A DNA stretch of 64,000 bases from Streptomyces sp. A1277 (lineage in GTDB: Bacteria; Actinomycetota; Actinomycetes; Streptomycetales; Streptomycetaceae), in the NCBI RefSeq assembly GCF_004795015.1, contig NZ_SSBI01000037.1:18914-82913 (forward strand), given 5' to 3'. Position 1 is the stretch's first letter, and each line of letters opens with the position of its first letter. A program made the translations under genes and the position numbers. The notes beneath the pieces were generated by a model that did not search any database, was not told where the DNA came from, and saw nothing but the letters and a program-made list of their open reading frames with translations. Shown here piece by piece: positions 40,641 to 49,721 of this stretch.

Positions 40641-41608
40641 CAGTTGCGGCTAGCCGCCGCCTCACGCGGCTGCGCCGAGAGCGCGCTCAGCCGTGGCGGA
40701 CGCGCCGTCTTCGGCGCGATCCGCTTCGGCAGCCGATGCGGCAGCGACCCGTACCACGCGTACGACACCGCGTACCCGAACGCCAGGCACGCCACGCCGC
40801 CCACCGCGTCCAGCCAGAAGTGGTTCGCCGTCGACACGATGACCACCAGGGTCACCGTCGGGTACAGCAGGCCCAGGATGCGTGCCCAGGGGGCCGAGGC
40901 CAGGGCGAAGACGGTGAGGCCGCACCACAGGGACCAGCCGATGTGCATGGACGGCATCGCCGCGTACTGGTTCGACATGTTCTTGAAGTTGCCCGACGCC
41001 ATCGAGCCCCACGTCTGGTGGACCAGGACCGTGTCGATGAAGTGGCCGCCGTTCATCAGGCGGGGCGGCGCCAACGGGTACAGGTAGTAGCCGAGGAGCG
41101 CGACCCCCGTGGTCGCGAACAGGGCCAGCCGGGCCGCCGCGTACCGGCCGGGGTGCCGGCGGAACAACCATACGAGCACACTGATCGTGACGATGAAGTG
41201 CAGGGTCGCGTAGTAGTAGTTCATCGACACGATGAGCCATGTCACCGAGTTGACCGCGTGATTGACCGACTGCTCCACGGCGATGCCGAGGAACCGCTCG
41301 ACCGACCACAGCCAGTCCGCATTGGCGAGGGCGGCGGCCTTCTGCTCCGGGACCGCGTTGCGCACCAGCGAGTACAGCCAGTAACTCATCGCGATGAGCA
41401 GGATTTCGAACCAGAGGCGGGGCCGCCGGGGCGACCGTGGGGCGCGCAGCCGTGACGCAGCGTGGGCGAGCGGTCTGTCGAGCGCTCTGCCGATCCCGTG
41501 CGCGCGACCGGATTGCTTCGTGTTCGCCTCGGGAGCCGCCTCGTTCACGATGGGTGACGGGGTGGCCTCCGTACGGCCTTCCTGTCGTTTCACGCTCAAT
41601 TCACCCAT
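40640..41608 (-). CDS. PAP2-superfamily membrane phosphatase/transferase
   Basis: A 322-residue membrane protein from ATG 41608. After a hydrophilic N-terminus of about 75 residues there are six hydrophobic segments. The PAP2 signature is present as AAMPSMHIGWSLW (PSMH) and TANHFWLDAVGG (H-x3-D), with a remote first motif near RLALFATTG. This resembles the AUR1/inositolphosphotransferase-like branch of the superfamily, which handles phospholipid head groups or isoprenoid phosphates. The orthologue lies between glnE and malR in S. coelicolor as I recall. The 3' end abuts the 41-bp repeat array. Confidence 0.87.
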   Translation of the reverse strand: MGELSVKRQEGRTEATPSPIVNEAAPEANTKQSGRAHGIGRALDRPLAHAASRLRAPRSPRRPRLWFEILLIAMSYWLYSLVRNAVPEQKAAALANADWLWSVERFLGIAVEQSVNHAVNSVTWLIVSMNYYYATLHFIVTISVLVWLFRRHPGRYAAARLALFATTGVALLGYYLYPLAPPRLMNGGHFIDTVLVHQTWGSMASGNFKNMSNQYAAMPSMHIGWSLWCGLTVFALASAPWARILGLLYPTVTLVVIVSTANHFWLDAVGGVACLAFGYAVSYAWYGSLPHRLPKRIAPKTARPPRLSALSAQPREAAASRN

Positions 41609-41718
41609 AGGTACAGAGTCTGCCAGATTTGCCCTCCGCGCCCGATGATCCTCCGGCCGGGAGCGAGTTGCACGTCCCGGCAGGCCCGCGCGGGGCCCTG
41701 ATCCGCCGGACAGGCCGA

Positions 41719-42789
41719 CTACGGGCGCGCGTGCGACTCTGGGAGAGCGGCCGGGGCGGTGGCGGCCGTGCTCGGGCCGGGGCCCGCGGCCGTCGAGCCG
41801 CGCACGACCAGCTCCGGCATGAAGACGAACTCGCTGTGCGGGGCGGGCGTGCCGCCGATCTCCTCCAGGAGTGTGCGCACCGCGGCCTGGCCCATCGCCG
41901 TGACCGGCTGGCGGATCGTGGTCAGCGGCGGGTCGGTGAACGCTATGAGCGGCGAGTCGTCGTAGCCCACGACCGAGGTGTCGCGCGGGACCTCCCGGGA
42001 GAGCCGGCGGGCGGCCCGGATCGCACCGAGCGCCATCATGTCGCTCGCGCACACCACCGCCGTGCAGCCCCGCTCCATCAGCGCCGACGCCGCTGCCTGA
42101 CCGCCTTCGAGCGTGTACAGGGAGTGCTGGATCAGCTCCTCGACCTCGTCCGCCGTGAGGTTCAACTGCTCCCGCATCGTGGCGTGGAAGCCCTCGATCT
42201 TGCGGAGCACCGGGACGAAGCGCTTCGGGCCGACCGCGAGCCCGATCCGGGTGTGGCCGAGCGACACCAGGTGGGTCACCGCCAGCCGCATCGCGGCCCG
42301 GTCGTCCGGCGAGATGAACGGCGCCCGCACCTTGGGCGAGAAGCCGTTGACCAGGACGAACGGGACGCCCTGCGCGCGCAGTTGTTCGTAGCGCTGCATG
42401 TCGGCGGAGGTGTCCGCGTGCAGCCCGGAGACGAAGATGATCCCGGAGACGCCCCGGTCGACCAGCATCTCCGTCAGCTCGTCCTCGGTGGAGCCGCCCG
42501 GGGTCTGCGTCGCCAGCACCGGGGTGTAGCCCTGCCGGGTCAGCGCCTGCCCGATGACCTGGGCGAGCGCCGGGAAGATGGGGTTCTCCAGCTCGGGCGT
42601 GATCAGGCCGACGAGCCCCGCGCTGCGCCTGCGCAGACGTACGGGCCGTTCGTAGCCGAGGACGTCGAGCGCGGCGAGGACGGATTCGCGGGTGGCAGCG
42701 GCAACCCCGGGCTTGCCGTTCAGTACGCGGCTGACCGTCGCTTCGCTGACCCCCGCCTGAGTTGCGATATCGGCAAGCCGTGCGGTCAT
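41719..42789 (-). CDS. malR: LacI-family maltose regulon repressor
   Basis: A 356-residue repressor from ATG 42789. Residues 3-50 are the LacI helix-turn-helix (RLADIATQAGVSEATVSRVL, NGKPGVA), followed by the periplasmic-binding-protein-like sensor (GLITPELENPIFPALAQVIG, FVSGLHADTS, VVGYDDSPLIAFTDPPLTT). It is divergent from malE and corresponds by position to MalR/Reg1, which represses maltose uptake and amylase genes until maltodextrins are present. Dyads with CTTGC/GCAAG in the shared 378-bp gap and before the amylase gene are likely targets. Confidence 0.9.
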   Translation of the reverse strand: MTARLADIATQAGVSEATVSRVLNGKPGVAAATRESVLAALDVLGYERPVRLRRRSAGLVGLITPELENPIFPALAQVIGQALTRQGYTPVLATQTPGGSTEDELTEMLVDRGVSGIIFVSGLHADTSADMQRYEQLRAQGVPFVLVNGFSPKVRAPFISPDDRAAMRLAVTHLVSLGHTRIGLAVGPKRFVPVLRKIEGFHATMREQLNLTADEVEELIQHSLYTLEGGQAAASALMERGCTAVVCASDMMALGAIRAARRLSREVPRDTSVVGYDDSPLIAFTDPPLTTIRQPVTAMGQAAVRTLLEEIGGTPAPHSEFVFMPELVVRGSTAAGPGPSTAATAPAALPESHARP

Positions 42790-42908
42790 GGCAATGGACT
42801 GTACCGGGAGCGAGGTCGGATTGCCCACCATGCGGGGAATCGGGCGGGGGCGCCGGGGGCGGGTGGGCTTGCAGCCCGGGGGAGGGGCCGACGCGGGTCC
42901 GTAGCAAT

Positions 42909-42927
42909 ACCTTGCAAGGTCTTGCGG
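42909..42927. promoter_or_regulatory. malR-side CTTGCAAG operator
   Basis: A perfect CTTGCAAG palindrome (42911-42918), followed directly by gtcttgcgg, lies about 120 bp upstream of malR. It is a candidate MalR site for autoregulation. The remainder of the 378-bp malR-malE gap has no ORF. Confidence 0.6.
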
Positions 42928-43063
42928 AGACGATTCGCCGGCTGCGGTCGGATCGTCGCACTGCGGAATCGGCGGCGGTGGCCCCTCCTGCCAGGGATCG
43001 ACGGGTTCCGTCAAGAGGCTTGACGGCAACCTTGAGGACACGCCAATGTAACGATCGCCGGAG

Positions 43064-43097
43064 CTTGCAGAAATCTTCCGCAAGGTCTTTCGGTCGT
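43064..43097. promoter_or_regulatory. malE operator region
   Basis: cttgc (43064-43068) and gcaag (43080-43084) form a spaced dyad, with further cttccgcaagg and ctttcgg strings. It lies 70-105 bp before the malE start. The same CTTGC strings recur before malR and before the amylase gene, as expected for a MalR regulon. Confidence 0.6.
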
Positions 43098-43167
43098 CTT
43101 TCATCCTTGTTACGTTCACGTCGACCCGGCGCCGCGACGGAGCGGTACGGCAGTTGAAGGAGTTCAG

Positions 43168-44445
43168 ATGCGACGTGGCATAACGGCCACCGCCCTGGTC
43201 GCGGCCCTGGCGCTCGCGGCGACCGCCTGCGGCAGCGATGACGACAAGTCCGACGGCGGTTCCAAGAGCTCGGGCGAGCTCTCCGGCACCGTGACGTGGT
43301 GGGACACCTCCACCGCGGGCAGCGAGGACAAGGTCTTCAAGAAGATCGCCGAGGGCTTCGAGAAGCAGCACCCGAAGGTCGACGTCAAGTACGTCAACGT
43401 GCCCTTCGGTGACGCGCAGAACAAGTTCAAGAACGCGGCCCAGGCGGGCTCCGGCGCCCCCGACGTGATCCGCTCCGAGGTCGCCTGGACCCCCGAGTTC
43501 GCCGACCTCGGCTACCTCGCCCCGCTGGACGGCACCCCCGCCCTCCAGAAGGAGAGCGACTTCCTGAAGCAGGCCGCCGCGTCCACCAAGTACAACGGCA
43601 AGACGTTCGCCGTTCCGCAGGTGATCGACTCCCTGGGCATCTTCTACAACAAGAAGATCTTCAAGGAGGCCGGCGTCGAGGTCCCCACCACGATGGACGA
43701 GCTGAAGTCCGTCTCCAAGAAGATCAAGTCGAAGACCGGCAAGACCGGCCTCTACCTGCGCGGCGACGACGCGTACTGGTTCCTGCCCTTCCTGTACGGC
43801 GAGGGCGGCGACATGGTCAACGCCGCCGACAAGGCCGTCACCATCGACGACGCGGCCGGCGTCAAGGCGATGAAGCTCGTCAAGGACCTGGTCGACTCCG
43901 GCGTCGCGAAGACCGACGCGACGGACGGCTGGGACAACATGCAGGCGTCCTTCAAGGACGGCGACGTCGCGATGATGATCAATGGCCCGTGGGCCGTCGC
44001 CGACACGTACGCCGGCAAGGAGTTCAAGGACAAGGCGAACCTGGGCGTCGCCCCGGTCCCGGCCGGCTCCGCCGCGCAGGGTGCCCCGCAGGGCGGTCAC
44101 AACCTGGCCGTCTACGCCGGTTCCAAGAACCTTGAAGCCTCCTACGCCTTCGTCGACTACATGACCTCCGTCAAGACGCAGGCCCAGGTCACCAAGGAGC
44201 TCAACCTCCTGCCGACCCGCACCTCCGCCTACGCCGAGGAGTCCGTGGTCGACAACGAGATCGTCGGCTTCTTCAAGCCGGTCGTCGAGAGCGCCGTCGA
44301 GCGCCCCTGGATTCCGGAGACCGGCAGCCTCTTCGCGCCGCTCGTCACCGAGTACACCAAGGCCCTCACCGGTCAGACCTCCCCGGAGAAGGCGGTCAAG
44401 ACGACCGGTACCGCCTACCGCAAGCTCCTTGACGGCTGGAAGTAA
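43168..44445 (+). CDS. malE: maltose/maltodextrin-binding lipoprotein
   Basis: A 425-residue extracellular solute-binding protein from ATG 43168 (AAGGAG upstream). The signal peptide ends in a lipobox LAATAC, with Cys about residue 22, so it is lipid-anchored. A Ser/Asp-rich linker leads into the family 1 binding-protein fold (TVTWWDTS, VNVPFGDAQNKFKNAAQ, PDVIRSEVAWTPEFADLG, MINGPWAVAD). It captures maltodextrins for MalFG. It is the first gene of malEFG-aglA-lacI2. No ATPase gene is present; in Streptomyces the shared MsiK, encoded elsewhere, serves this importer. Confidence 0.93.
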   Translation: MRRGITATALVAALALAATACGSDDDKSDGGSKSSGELSGTVTWWDTSTAGSEDKVFKKIAEGFEKQHPKVDVKYVNVPFGDAQNKFKNAAQAGSGAPDVIRSEVAWTPEFADLGYLAPLDGTPALQKESDFLKQAAASTKYNGKTFAVPQVIDSLGIFYNKKIFKEAGVEVPTTMDELKSVSKKIKSKTGKTGLYLRGDDAYWFLPFLYGEGGDMVNAADKAVTIDDAAGVKAMKLVKDLVDSGVAKTDATDGWDNMQASFKDGDVAMMINGPWAVADTYAGKEFKDKANLGVAPVPAGSAAQGAPQGGHNLAVYAGSKNLEASYAFVDYMTSVKTQAQVTKELNLLPTRTSAYAEESVVDNEIVGFFKPVVESAVERPWIPETGSLFAPLVTEYTKALTGQTSPEKAVKTTGTAYRKLLDGWK

Positions 44446-44466
44446 CTCAGGAAGGCAGGCCGGCTG

Positions 44467-45483
44467 ATGGCTGTCCACACCAGCCAGTCGGTGGCGAAGG
44501 CCGCGGGCGACGACGTCGCCCGCGGCCGGAGCCGCGGTACTGGCAACCCCCCGCCGCCGGGCAAGCTCCGGCGGACCCTGTCGACGCACTGGTACGCCTG
44601 GACGATGGTGGCCCCGGTCGTCATCGTGGTCGGCGTGATCATCGGTTATCCGCTGGTCCGCGGCATCTACCTGTCGCTGACCGACGCCAACGAGCGCAAC
44701 GTCGCGCGGTCCATCGGTGTCAACCACCTGCCCGCCACGTACAAGTTCGTCGGTCTGGACAACTACGCCGACGCCCTCACCGGCGAACAGTTCCTCGGCA
44801 CACTCGGGTGGACCCTGGTGTGGACGGTCTCCTGCGTGGCCATCACCTTCGCCCTCGGCATGGCGCTCGCGAACATCCTCAACCGCAGGATCGCCGGCCG
44901 CTCCGCCTACCGGATGGCCCTCATCCTGCCCTGGGCGGTCCCCGGCTTCGTCTCCGTCTTCGCCTGGCGCTTCCTCTACAACAACGACCGCGGGCTGCTC
45001 AACAAGATCCTCTCCGGCGGCGGCTTCGGCGGCATCGACTGGCTGGGCGACCCCACCTGGGCGAAGCTGTCCGTCATCGCGGTCAACGTGTGGCTCGGCG
45101 TGCCGTTCATCATGGTGGCCCTCCTCGGCGGGCTGCAGTCCATCCCCAGCGAGCAGTACGAGGCCGCGGAGATGGACGGCGCCACCGCCTGGCAGCGCTT
45201 CCGCCACGTCACGCTGCCCGGACTGCGGCCGGTCTCCACGACCGTGATCCTGCTCTCCACCATCTGGACCTTCAACATGTTCCCGGTGATCTTCCTGCTC
45301 ACAGGCGGCGGACCCGGCGACGCCACCCAGATCCTGGTGACGCAGGCGTACAAGTTCTCCTTCGAGATCAGCCCGCGCGACTTCGCGCAGTCCTCCACCT
45401 GGGGCGTGCTGATCCTCGTACTCCTGCTGATCTTCGCCACCATCTACCGGCGGGTCCTGCGCACTCAGGGAGATGACTGGTGA
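44467..45483 (+). CDS. malF: maltodextrin ABC importer permease MalF
   Basis: A 338-residue permease from ATG 44467, 21 bp after malE. The N-terminus is basic and cytoplasmic, followed by six hydrophobic segments. The EAA loop that contacts the ATPase reads EQYEAAEMDGATAWQRFRHV, and helix 1 includes VVIVVGVIIGYPLVRGIYLS. The C-terminus overlaps malG by 4 bp (GTGA). It forms the membrane channel with MalG. Confidence 0.93.
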   Translation: MAVHTSQSVAKAAGDDVARGRSRGTGNPPPPGKLRRTLSTHWYAWTMVAPVVIVVGVIIGYPLVRGIYLSLTDANERNVARSIGVNHLPATYKFVGLDNYADALTGEQFLGTLGWTLVWTVSCVAITFALGMALANILNRRIAGRSAYRMALILPWAVPGFVSVFAWRFLYNNDRGLLNKILSGGGFGGIDWLGDPTWAKLSVIAVNVWLGVPFIMVALLGGLQSIPSEQYEAAEMDGATAWQRFRHVTLPGLRPVSTTVILLSTIWTFNMFPVIFLLTGGGPGDATQILVTQAYKFSFEISPRDFAQSSTWGVLILVLLLIFATIYRRVLRTQGDDW

Positions 45484-46358
45484 CCACCGCAACCACCCCC
45501 ACCGCGCGGCACACCGCACCCAAGGTCCGGCGGCGCGGCGAGCGTTCGCCCCTGGCCTCCACGGCCCTGCACCTGACGCTGATCGTCGCGTCCGTGATCG
45601 CGGTCTTCCCCGTGCTCTGGGTCCTGCTCACCTCGCTGAAGCCGGCCGAGTTCGCGACCACCACGGACTTCTTCAAAGACACGACGTTCGAGAACTACAC
45701 GAACCTCATCAAGGACACGAAGTTCCTGACCTGGTTCGGCAACTCGCTGGTCGTCGCCGGGCTCACCACGCTCATCGGCGTCATCGTCTCCGCCTCCACC
45801 GGCTACGCCGTCAGCCGCTTCCGGTTCCCCGGCAAGCGCGGGCTGATGTGGACGCTGCTGATCACCCAGATGTTCCCGGTCGCCGTCCTCATCGTGCCGA
45901 TCTACAACATCATGGCCAGCATGGGGCTGCTCAACAAGCCGGCCGGTCTGGTCATCACCTACCTCACCATCTCGGTGCCGTTCTGCGCCTGGATGATGAA
46001 GGGCTTCTTCGACACCATCCCGCGCGAGATCGACGAGTCGGGGCAGGTCGACGGCCTCACCCCGTTCGGCACGTTCTGGCGGCTCATCCTGCCGCTGGCC
46101 AAGCCCGGCCTCGCCGTCACCGCGTTCTACTCCTTCATCACCGCCTGGGGCGAGGTGGCGTACGCCTCCGCCTTCCTGGTCGGCGAGGACAACCTCACGC
46201 TCGCGGGCGGACTCCAGCTGTTCGTCAACCGGTACGGGGCCCAGTGGGGCCCGATGACGGCCGCGTCCGTGCTGATCGCGATACCCGCGGCCCTGGTGTT
46301 CCTGTTCGCGCAGAAGCACCTTGTCACCGGCATGTCCGCCGGAGCCGTCAAGGGCTGA
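45480..46358 (+). CDS. malG: maltodextrin ABC importer permease MalG
   Basis: A 292-residue permease from GTG 45480, coupled to malF. It has six hydrophobic segments, the EAA loop PREIDESGQVDGLTPFGTFW and a typical MalG end (LVFLFAQKHLVTGMSAGAVKG). The second half carries YASAFLVGEDNLTLAGGLQ. It completes the importer; ATP is supplied by an unlinked ATPase. Confidence 0.93.
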   Translation: MTTATTPTARHTAPKVRRRGERSPLASTALHLTLIVASVIAVFPVLWVLLTSLKPAEFATTTDFFKDTTFENYTNLIKDTKFLTWFGNSLVVAGLTTLIGVIVSASTGYAVSRFRFPGKRGLMWTLLITQMFPVAVLIVPIYNIMASMGLLNKPAGLVITYLTISVPFCAWMMKGFFDTIPREIDESGQVDGLTPFGTFWRLILPLAKPGLAVTAFYSFITAWGEVAYASAFLVGEDNLTLAGGLQLFVNRYGAQWGPMTAASVLIAIPAALVFLFAQKHLVTGMSAGAVKG

Positions 46359-46402
46359 GCGTCCTCAGCGGCACGCCCGTACGACCCGCACGCACCAGTC
46401 AC

Positions 46403-46439
46403 GGTGGCGCCGGCATCCCGACCCGGTCCCGGCGCCACC
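46403..46439 (+). terminator. hairpin between malG and aglA
   Basis: Ten-base arms ggtggcgccg and cggcgccacc with a 17-base loop lie 26 bp before the aglA start, inside what is otherwise one operon. It may partially terminate or stabilise the malEFG message. Confidence 0.5.
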
Positions 46440-46465
46440 CCCCACCCAGACACCCCAGGGACGAC

Positions 46466-48193
46466 ATGACCCAGCACCTCGCTGCCCCCTCCACCGGCAC
46501 GTCCGACGACGCCCCGGGCCACCGCACCGGCTGGTGGCAGGACGCGGTGATCTACCAGGTCTATCCGCGCAGCTTCGCCGACGGCAACGGCGACGGCATG
46601 GGCGACCTCGCAGGCGTCACCGCCCGGCTCCCGTACCTCAAGGACCTCGGCGTCGACGCGGTCTGGCTCAGCCCGTTCTACGCCTCCCCGCAGGCCGACG
46701 CCGGCTACGACGTCGCCGACTACCGGGCCATCGACCCGATGTTCGGCAGCCTGCTGGACGCCGACGCGTTGATCCGCGACGCCCACGACCTCGGCCTGCG
46801 GATCATCGTCGACCTGGTGCCCAACCACTCCTCCGACCAGCACGAGTGGTTCAAGCGCGCGCTCGCCGAGGGCCCCGGCTCCGCCCTGCGCGACCGCTAC
46901 CACTTCCGCCCCGGCAAGGGCGTGGACGGCGAACTCCCGCCCAACGACTGGGAGTCCATCTTCGGCGGCCCCGCCTGGACCCGGACCACCGACCCGGACG
47001 GCACCCCCGGCGAGTGGTACCTCCACCTCTTCGCGCCCGAGCAGCCCGACTTCAACTGGGAGCACCCGGCCGTCGCCGACGAGTTCCGCTCGATCCTGCG
47101 CTTCTGGCTCGACATGGGCGTCGACGGCTTCCGGGTCGACGTCGCGCACGGCCTCGTCAAGGCCGAGGGCCTGCCCGACCTCGGCACCCACGACCAGCTG
47201 AAGCTGCTCGGAAACGATGTCATGCCGTTCTTCGACCAGGACGGGGTGCACGAGATCTACCGCAGCTGGCGCACCATCCTGGACGAGTACCCCGACACGA
47301 TGGGGCCCGGAGGGCCTTCGTCAGAAGGGCGGGGGCGGGCGACGGGCGGGCGTATCGCGGTGGCCGAGGCGTGGACCCCGACCGTCGAGCGCACCGCCAA
47401 CTACGTGCGCCCCGACGAGATGCACCAGGCGTTCAACTTCCAGTACCTGGCCACCGCCTGGGACGCCGCCGCGCTCCGCGAGGTCATCGACACCTCGCTC
47501 GACGCGATGCGCCCGGTCGGCGCCCCCACCACCTGGGTGCTCTCCAACCACGACGTCACCCGGCACGCCACCCGGTTCGCCAACCCGGCGGGCCTCGGCA
47601 CCCAGATCCGTACCGCCGGCGACCGCGAGCTGGGCCTGCGCCGGGCCCGCGCGGCCACCCTGCTGATGCTGGCGCTGCCCGGCTCCGCCTACGTCTACCA
47701 GGGCGAGGAGCTCGGCCTGCCCGACGTCACCGACCTGCCCGACGAGGCCCGCCAGGACCCGTCGTTCTTCCGCGCCGAGGGCCAGGACGGCTTCCGCGAC
47801 GGCTGCCGCGTCCCGATCCCGTGGACCCGCGAGGGCAGCTCGTACGGCTTCGGCGCGGGCGGCAGCTGGCTCCCGCAGCCCGCGGGCTGGGGCGAGCTGA
47901 GCGTCGAGGCGCAGACCGGCACGGCCGGCTCCACCCTGGAGCTGTACCGGGCCGCGATCGCCGCCCGCCGCGCCCACCCCGGGCTCGGGGCCGGCGCCGA
48001 CGTGCGGTGGCTGGACGCCCCCGAGGGGCTGCTGTCCTTCGCCCGCCCCGGCTTCGTCTGCACCGTCAACACGACCGGCGAGCCGGCCCGTATCCCCGCC
48101 CAGGGCACCGTGCTGCTCTCCAGCGCCCCGGTCGAGGCGGACGGCGACGCGGTCGTGATCCCCGCGGACACCACGGTGTGGTGGACGGTGTGA
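46466..48193 (+). CDS. aglA: GH13 alpha-glucosidase
   Basis: A 575-residue cytoplasmic enzyme from ATG 46466, without signal peptide. GH13 oligo-1,6/alpha-glucosidase regions are clear: WWQDAVIYQVYPRSFADGNG, DLVPNHSSDQH, DGFRVDVAH with nucleophile Asp, IAVAEAW with acid/base Glu and LSNHDVTRH with the third Asp. It splits imported maltodextrins to glucose. Between YPDTM and RIAVAEAW there is a Gly/Ser/Arg-rich insertion of about 17 residues (GPGGPSSEGRGRATGG) that I do not expect in homologues. It lies close to the active-site loop before the catalytic Glu. Confidence 0.9.
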   Translation: MTQHLAAPSTGTSDDAPGHRTGWWQDAVIYQVYPRSFADGNGDGMGDLAGVTARLPYLKDLGVDAVWLSPFYASPQADAGYDVADYRAIDPMFGSLLDADALIRDAHDLGLRIIVDLVPNHSSDQHEWFKRALAEGPGSALRDRYHFRPGKGVDGELPPNDWESIFGGPAWTRTTDPDGTPGEWYLHLFAPEQPDFNWEHPAVADEFRSILRFWLDMGVDGFRVDVAHGLVKAEGLPDLGTHDQLKLLGNDVMPFFDQDGVHEIYRSWRTILDEYPDTMGPGGPSSEGRGRATGGRIAVAEAWTPTVERTANYVRPDEMHQAFNFQYLATAWDAAALREVIDTSLDAMRPVGAPTTWVLSNHDVTRHATRFANPAGLGTQIRTAGDRELGLRRARAATLLMLALPGSAYVYQGEELGLPDVTDLPDEARQDPSFFRAEGQDGFRDGCRVPIPWTREGSSYGFGAGGSWLPQPAGWGELSVEAQTGTAGSTLELYRAAIAARRAHPGLGAGADVRWLDAPEGLLSFARPGFVCTVNTTGEPARIPAQGTVLLSSAPVEADGDAVVIPADTTVWWTV

Positions 48194-49248
48194 CGACCGT
48201 CCCCCTGCCGCGGGGCCCCGTCGCGGGCGGCGCGCTCAGGCTGTCGGACATCGCCGGCCAGGCATCCGTCAGCGAAGCGACCGTCAGCCGGGTCCTCAAC
48301 GGCAAGCCGGGCGTCGCGGACACCACGCGTCAGCGGGTGCTCGCGGCGCTCGACATCCTCGGATACGAACGCCCCGTACGGCTGCGGCAGCGCAGCGCCG
48401 GGCTGATCGGGCTGGTGACCCCCGAGCTCACCAACCCGATCTTCCCGGCGTTCGCCCAGTCCGTGGAGCAGGTCCTCGCCGGCCACGGCTACACCCCCGT
48501 GCTCTGCACCCAGCTGCCCGGCGGCGCCACCGAGGACGAGCTCGTCGAGCAGCTCGTCGAGCGCGGCGTCGGCGGCATCGTCTTCCTCTCCGGACTGCAC
48601 GCCGACACCTCCGCCGACCCGGCGCGCTACGCCGCGCTGACCGAGCGAGGGGTGCCGTTCGTCCTGATCAACGGCTACAACGAGCGGATCAGCGCCCCGT
48701 TCGTCTCGCCCGACGACACCGCCGCCGTGCGGATGGCCGTCAGCCATCTCGCCGAACTCGGCCACCGCCGCGTCGGCCTGGCCATCGGACCGCAGCGCTA
48801 CGTGCCCTCCCGCCGCAAGCGGGACGGCTTCGTGGACGCGGCGGTCTCGCTGCTTGGGCTCGACCGCTCGGACGCCGAACTCCTGGTGTGCTCCACGCTG
48901 TTCAGCGTCGAGGGCGGCCAGGTCGCGGCCGGTGCGCTGCTCGACCAGGGGTGCACCGGCATCGTCTGCGGCAGCGACCTGATGGCGCTGGGCGTGGTCC
49001 GCGCCGCCCGGGACCGCGGCCTGGACGTGCCGCGCGACGTCTCCGTGGTCGGCTTCGACGACTCCCAGCTCATCGCGTTCACGGACCCGCCGCTGACCAC
49101 GGTGCGCCAGCCCGTCCAGGCGATGGCGGCGGCCGCGGTGGGCGCGCTCCTGGAGGAGATCGGCGGCAGCCCCGTGCAGCGCACGGAGTACGTATTCCAG
49201 CCGGAGCTGGTGGTCCGGGGGTCCACGGCGGCGCTGCGGAGCGCGTGA
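48190..49248 (+). CDS. second LacI-family regulator of the mal operon
   Basis: A 352-residue repressor from GTG 48190, overlapping the aglA stop (GTGA). The helix-turn-helix LRLSDIAGQASVSEATVSRV and the sensor (GLVTPELTNPIFPAFAQSVE, FLSGLHADTSAD) are some 60 percent identical by eye to MalR. It is thus a paralogue placed at the end of the regulon it may control, perhaps with narrower DNA or ligand specificity. S. coelicolor has a LacI gene at the same place, as I recall. Confidence 0.87.
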   Translation: MTTVPLPRGPVAGGALRLSDIAGQASVSEATVSRVLNGKPGVADTTRQRVLAALDILGYERPVRLRQRSAGLIGLVTPELTNPIFPAFAQSVEQVLAGHGYTPVLCTQLPGGATEDELVEQLVERGVGGIVFLSGLHADTSADPARYAALTERGVPFVLINGYNERISAPFVSPDDTAAVRMAVSHLAELGHRRVGLAIGPQRYVPSRRKRDGFVDAAVSLLGLDRSDAELLVCSTLFSVEGGQVAAGALLDQGCTGIVCGSDLMALGVVRAARDRGLDVPRDVSVVGFDDSQLIAFTDPPLTTVRQPVQAMAAAAVGALLEEIGGSPVQRTEYVFQPELVVRGSTAALRSA

Positions 49249-49265
49249 GGCGGTGCATAGAGAGA

Positions 49266-49296
49266 GGGGCCGGGTCCGGAGGGGGGACCCGGCCCC
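49266..49296 (+). terminator. mal operon terminator
   Basis: Perfect 12-bp arms ggggccgggtcc and ggacccggcccc with a seven-base loop, 17 bp after the lacI2 stop. Confidence 0.85.
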
Positions 49297-49341
49297 TACG
49301 CGTTTCCGGGGGCTTTCGGGTCTCGGGGCGGGCCGGACGGT

Positions 49342-49408
49342 TCAGGAGGGGCACCGGAGGTCGGCCCGGACGGGCCGGCGGGGAGGTGACCGCCGGTGCC
49401 TCTCCTGA
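49342..49408. promoter_or_regulatory. long structured inverted repeat before amylase promoter
   Basis: Sixteen-base arms tcaggaggggcaccgg (49342-49357) and ccggtgcctctcctga (49393-49408) pair with one mismatch and enclose a second hairpin cggccc/gggccg. It lies in the 473-bp gap 49249-49721, which has no gene but holds this element, the mal terminator and the amylase operators. Confidence 0.5.
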
Positions 49409-49502
49409 CACTGCCCGGCCCGGCCGGCCGGGCGCGTGGGGCCCGGGGTAAGCGGGACCCCCGGCCGACCGGACCGGAGTCGGGAGAAACTTAACAGCGC
49501 TG

Positions 49503-49640
49503 CAATGTCTTGCGTAAGCCCTTGCAGGAAGAAATCTGCAGTGTTTCGCGGAAGTGAGCAGGTGATGTCCAAAGGGTTGACCGGGACCTGACGGGCTCGT
49601 ACGGTCTCCCCGCGGCAAGGTTTGCATTCTTGCAGCAAGA
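49503..49640. promoter_or_regulatory. CTTGCA operator cluster of the alpha-amylase gene
   Basis: Motifs cttgcg (49509), cttgcag (49521), ctgcag (49536) and the dyad tcttgc-a-gcaaga (49628-49640) lie 80-220 bp before the amylase start. They share CTTGC/GCAAG half-sites with the malR-malE gap. Streptomyces amylase promoters are known to be controlled through such repeats by MalR/Reg1. Confidence 0.6.
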
Positions 49641-49721
49641 ACCTTCAGTGGCCTTGAGGGCAGGGCGCGTTGCCGTATGAGGCCGAACCGTCACCCGCAT
49701 TTCCCCACCGCAGGAGGAAAC

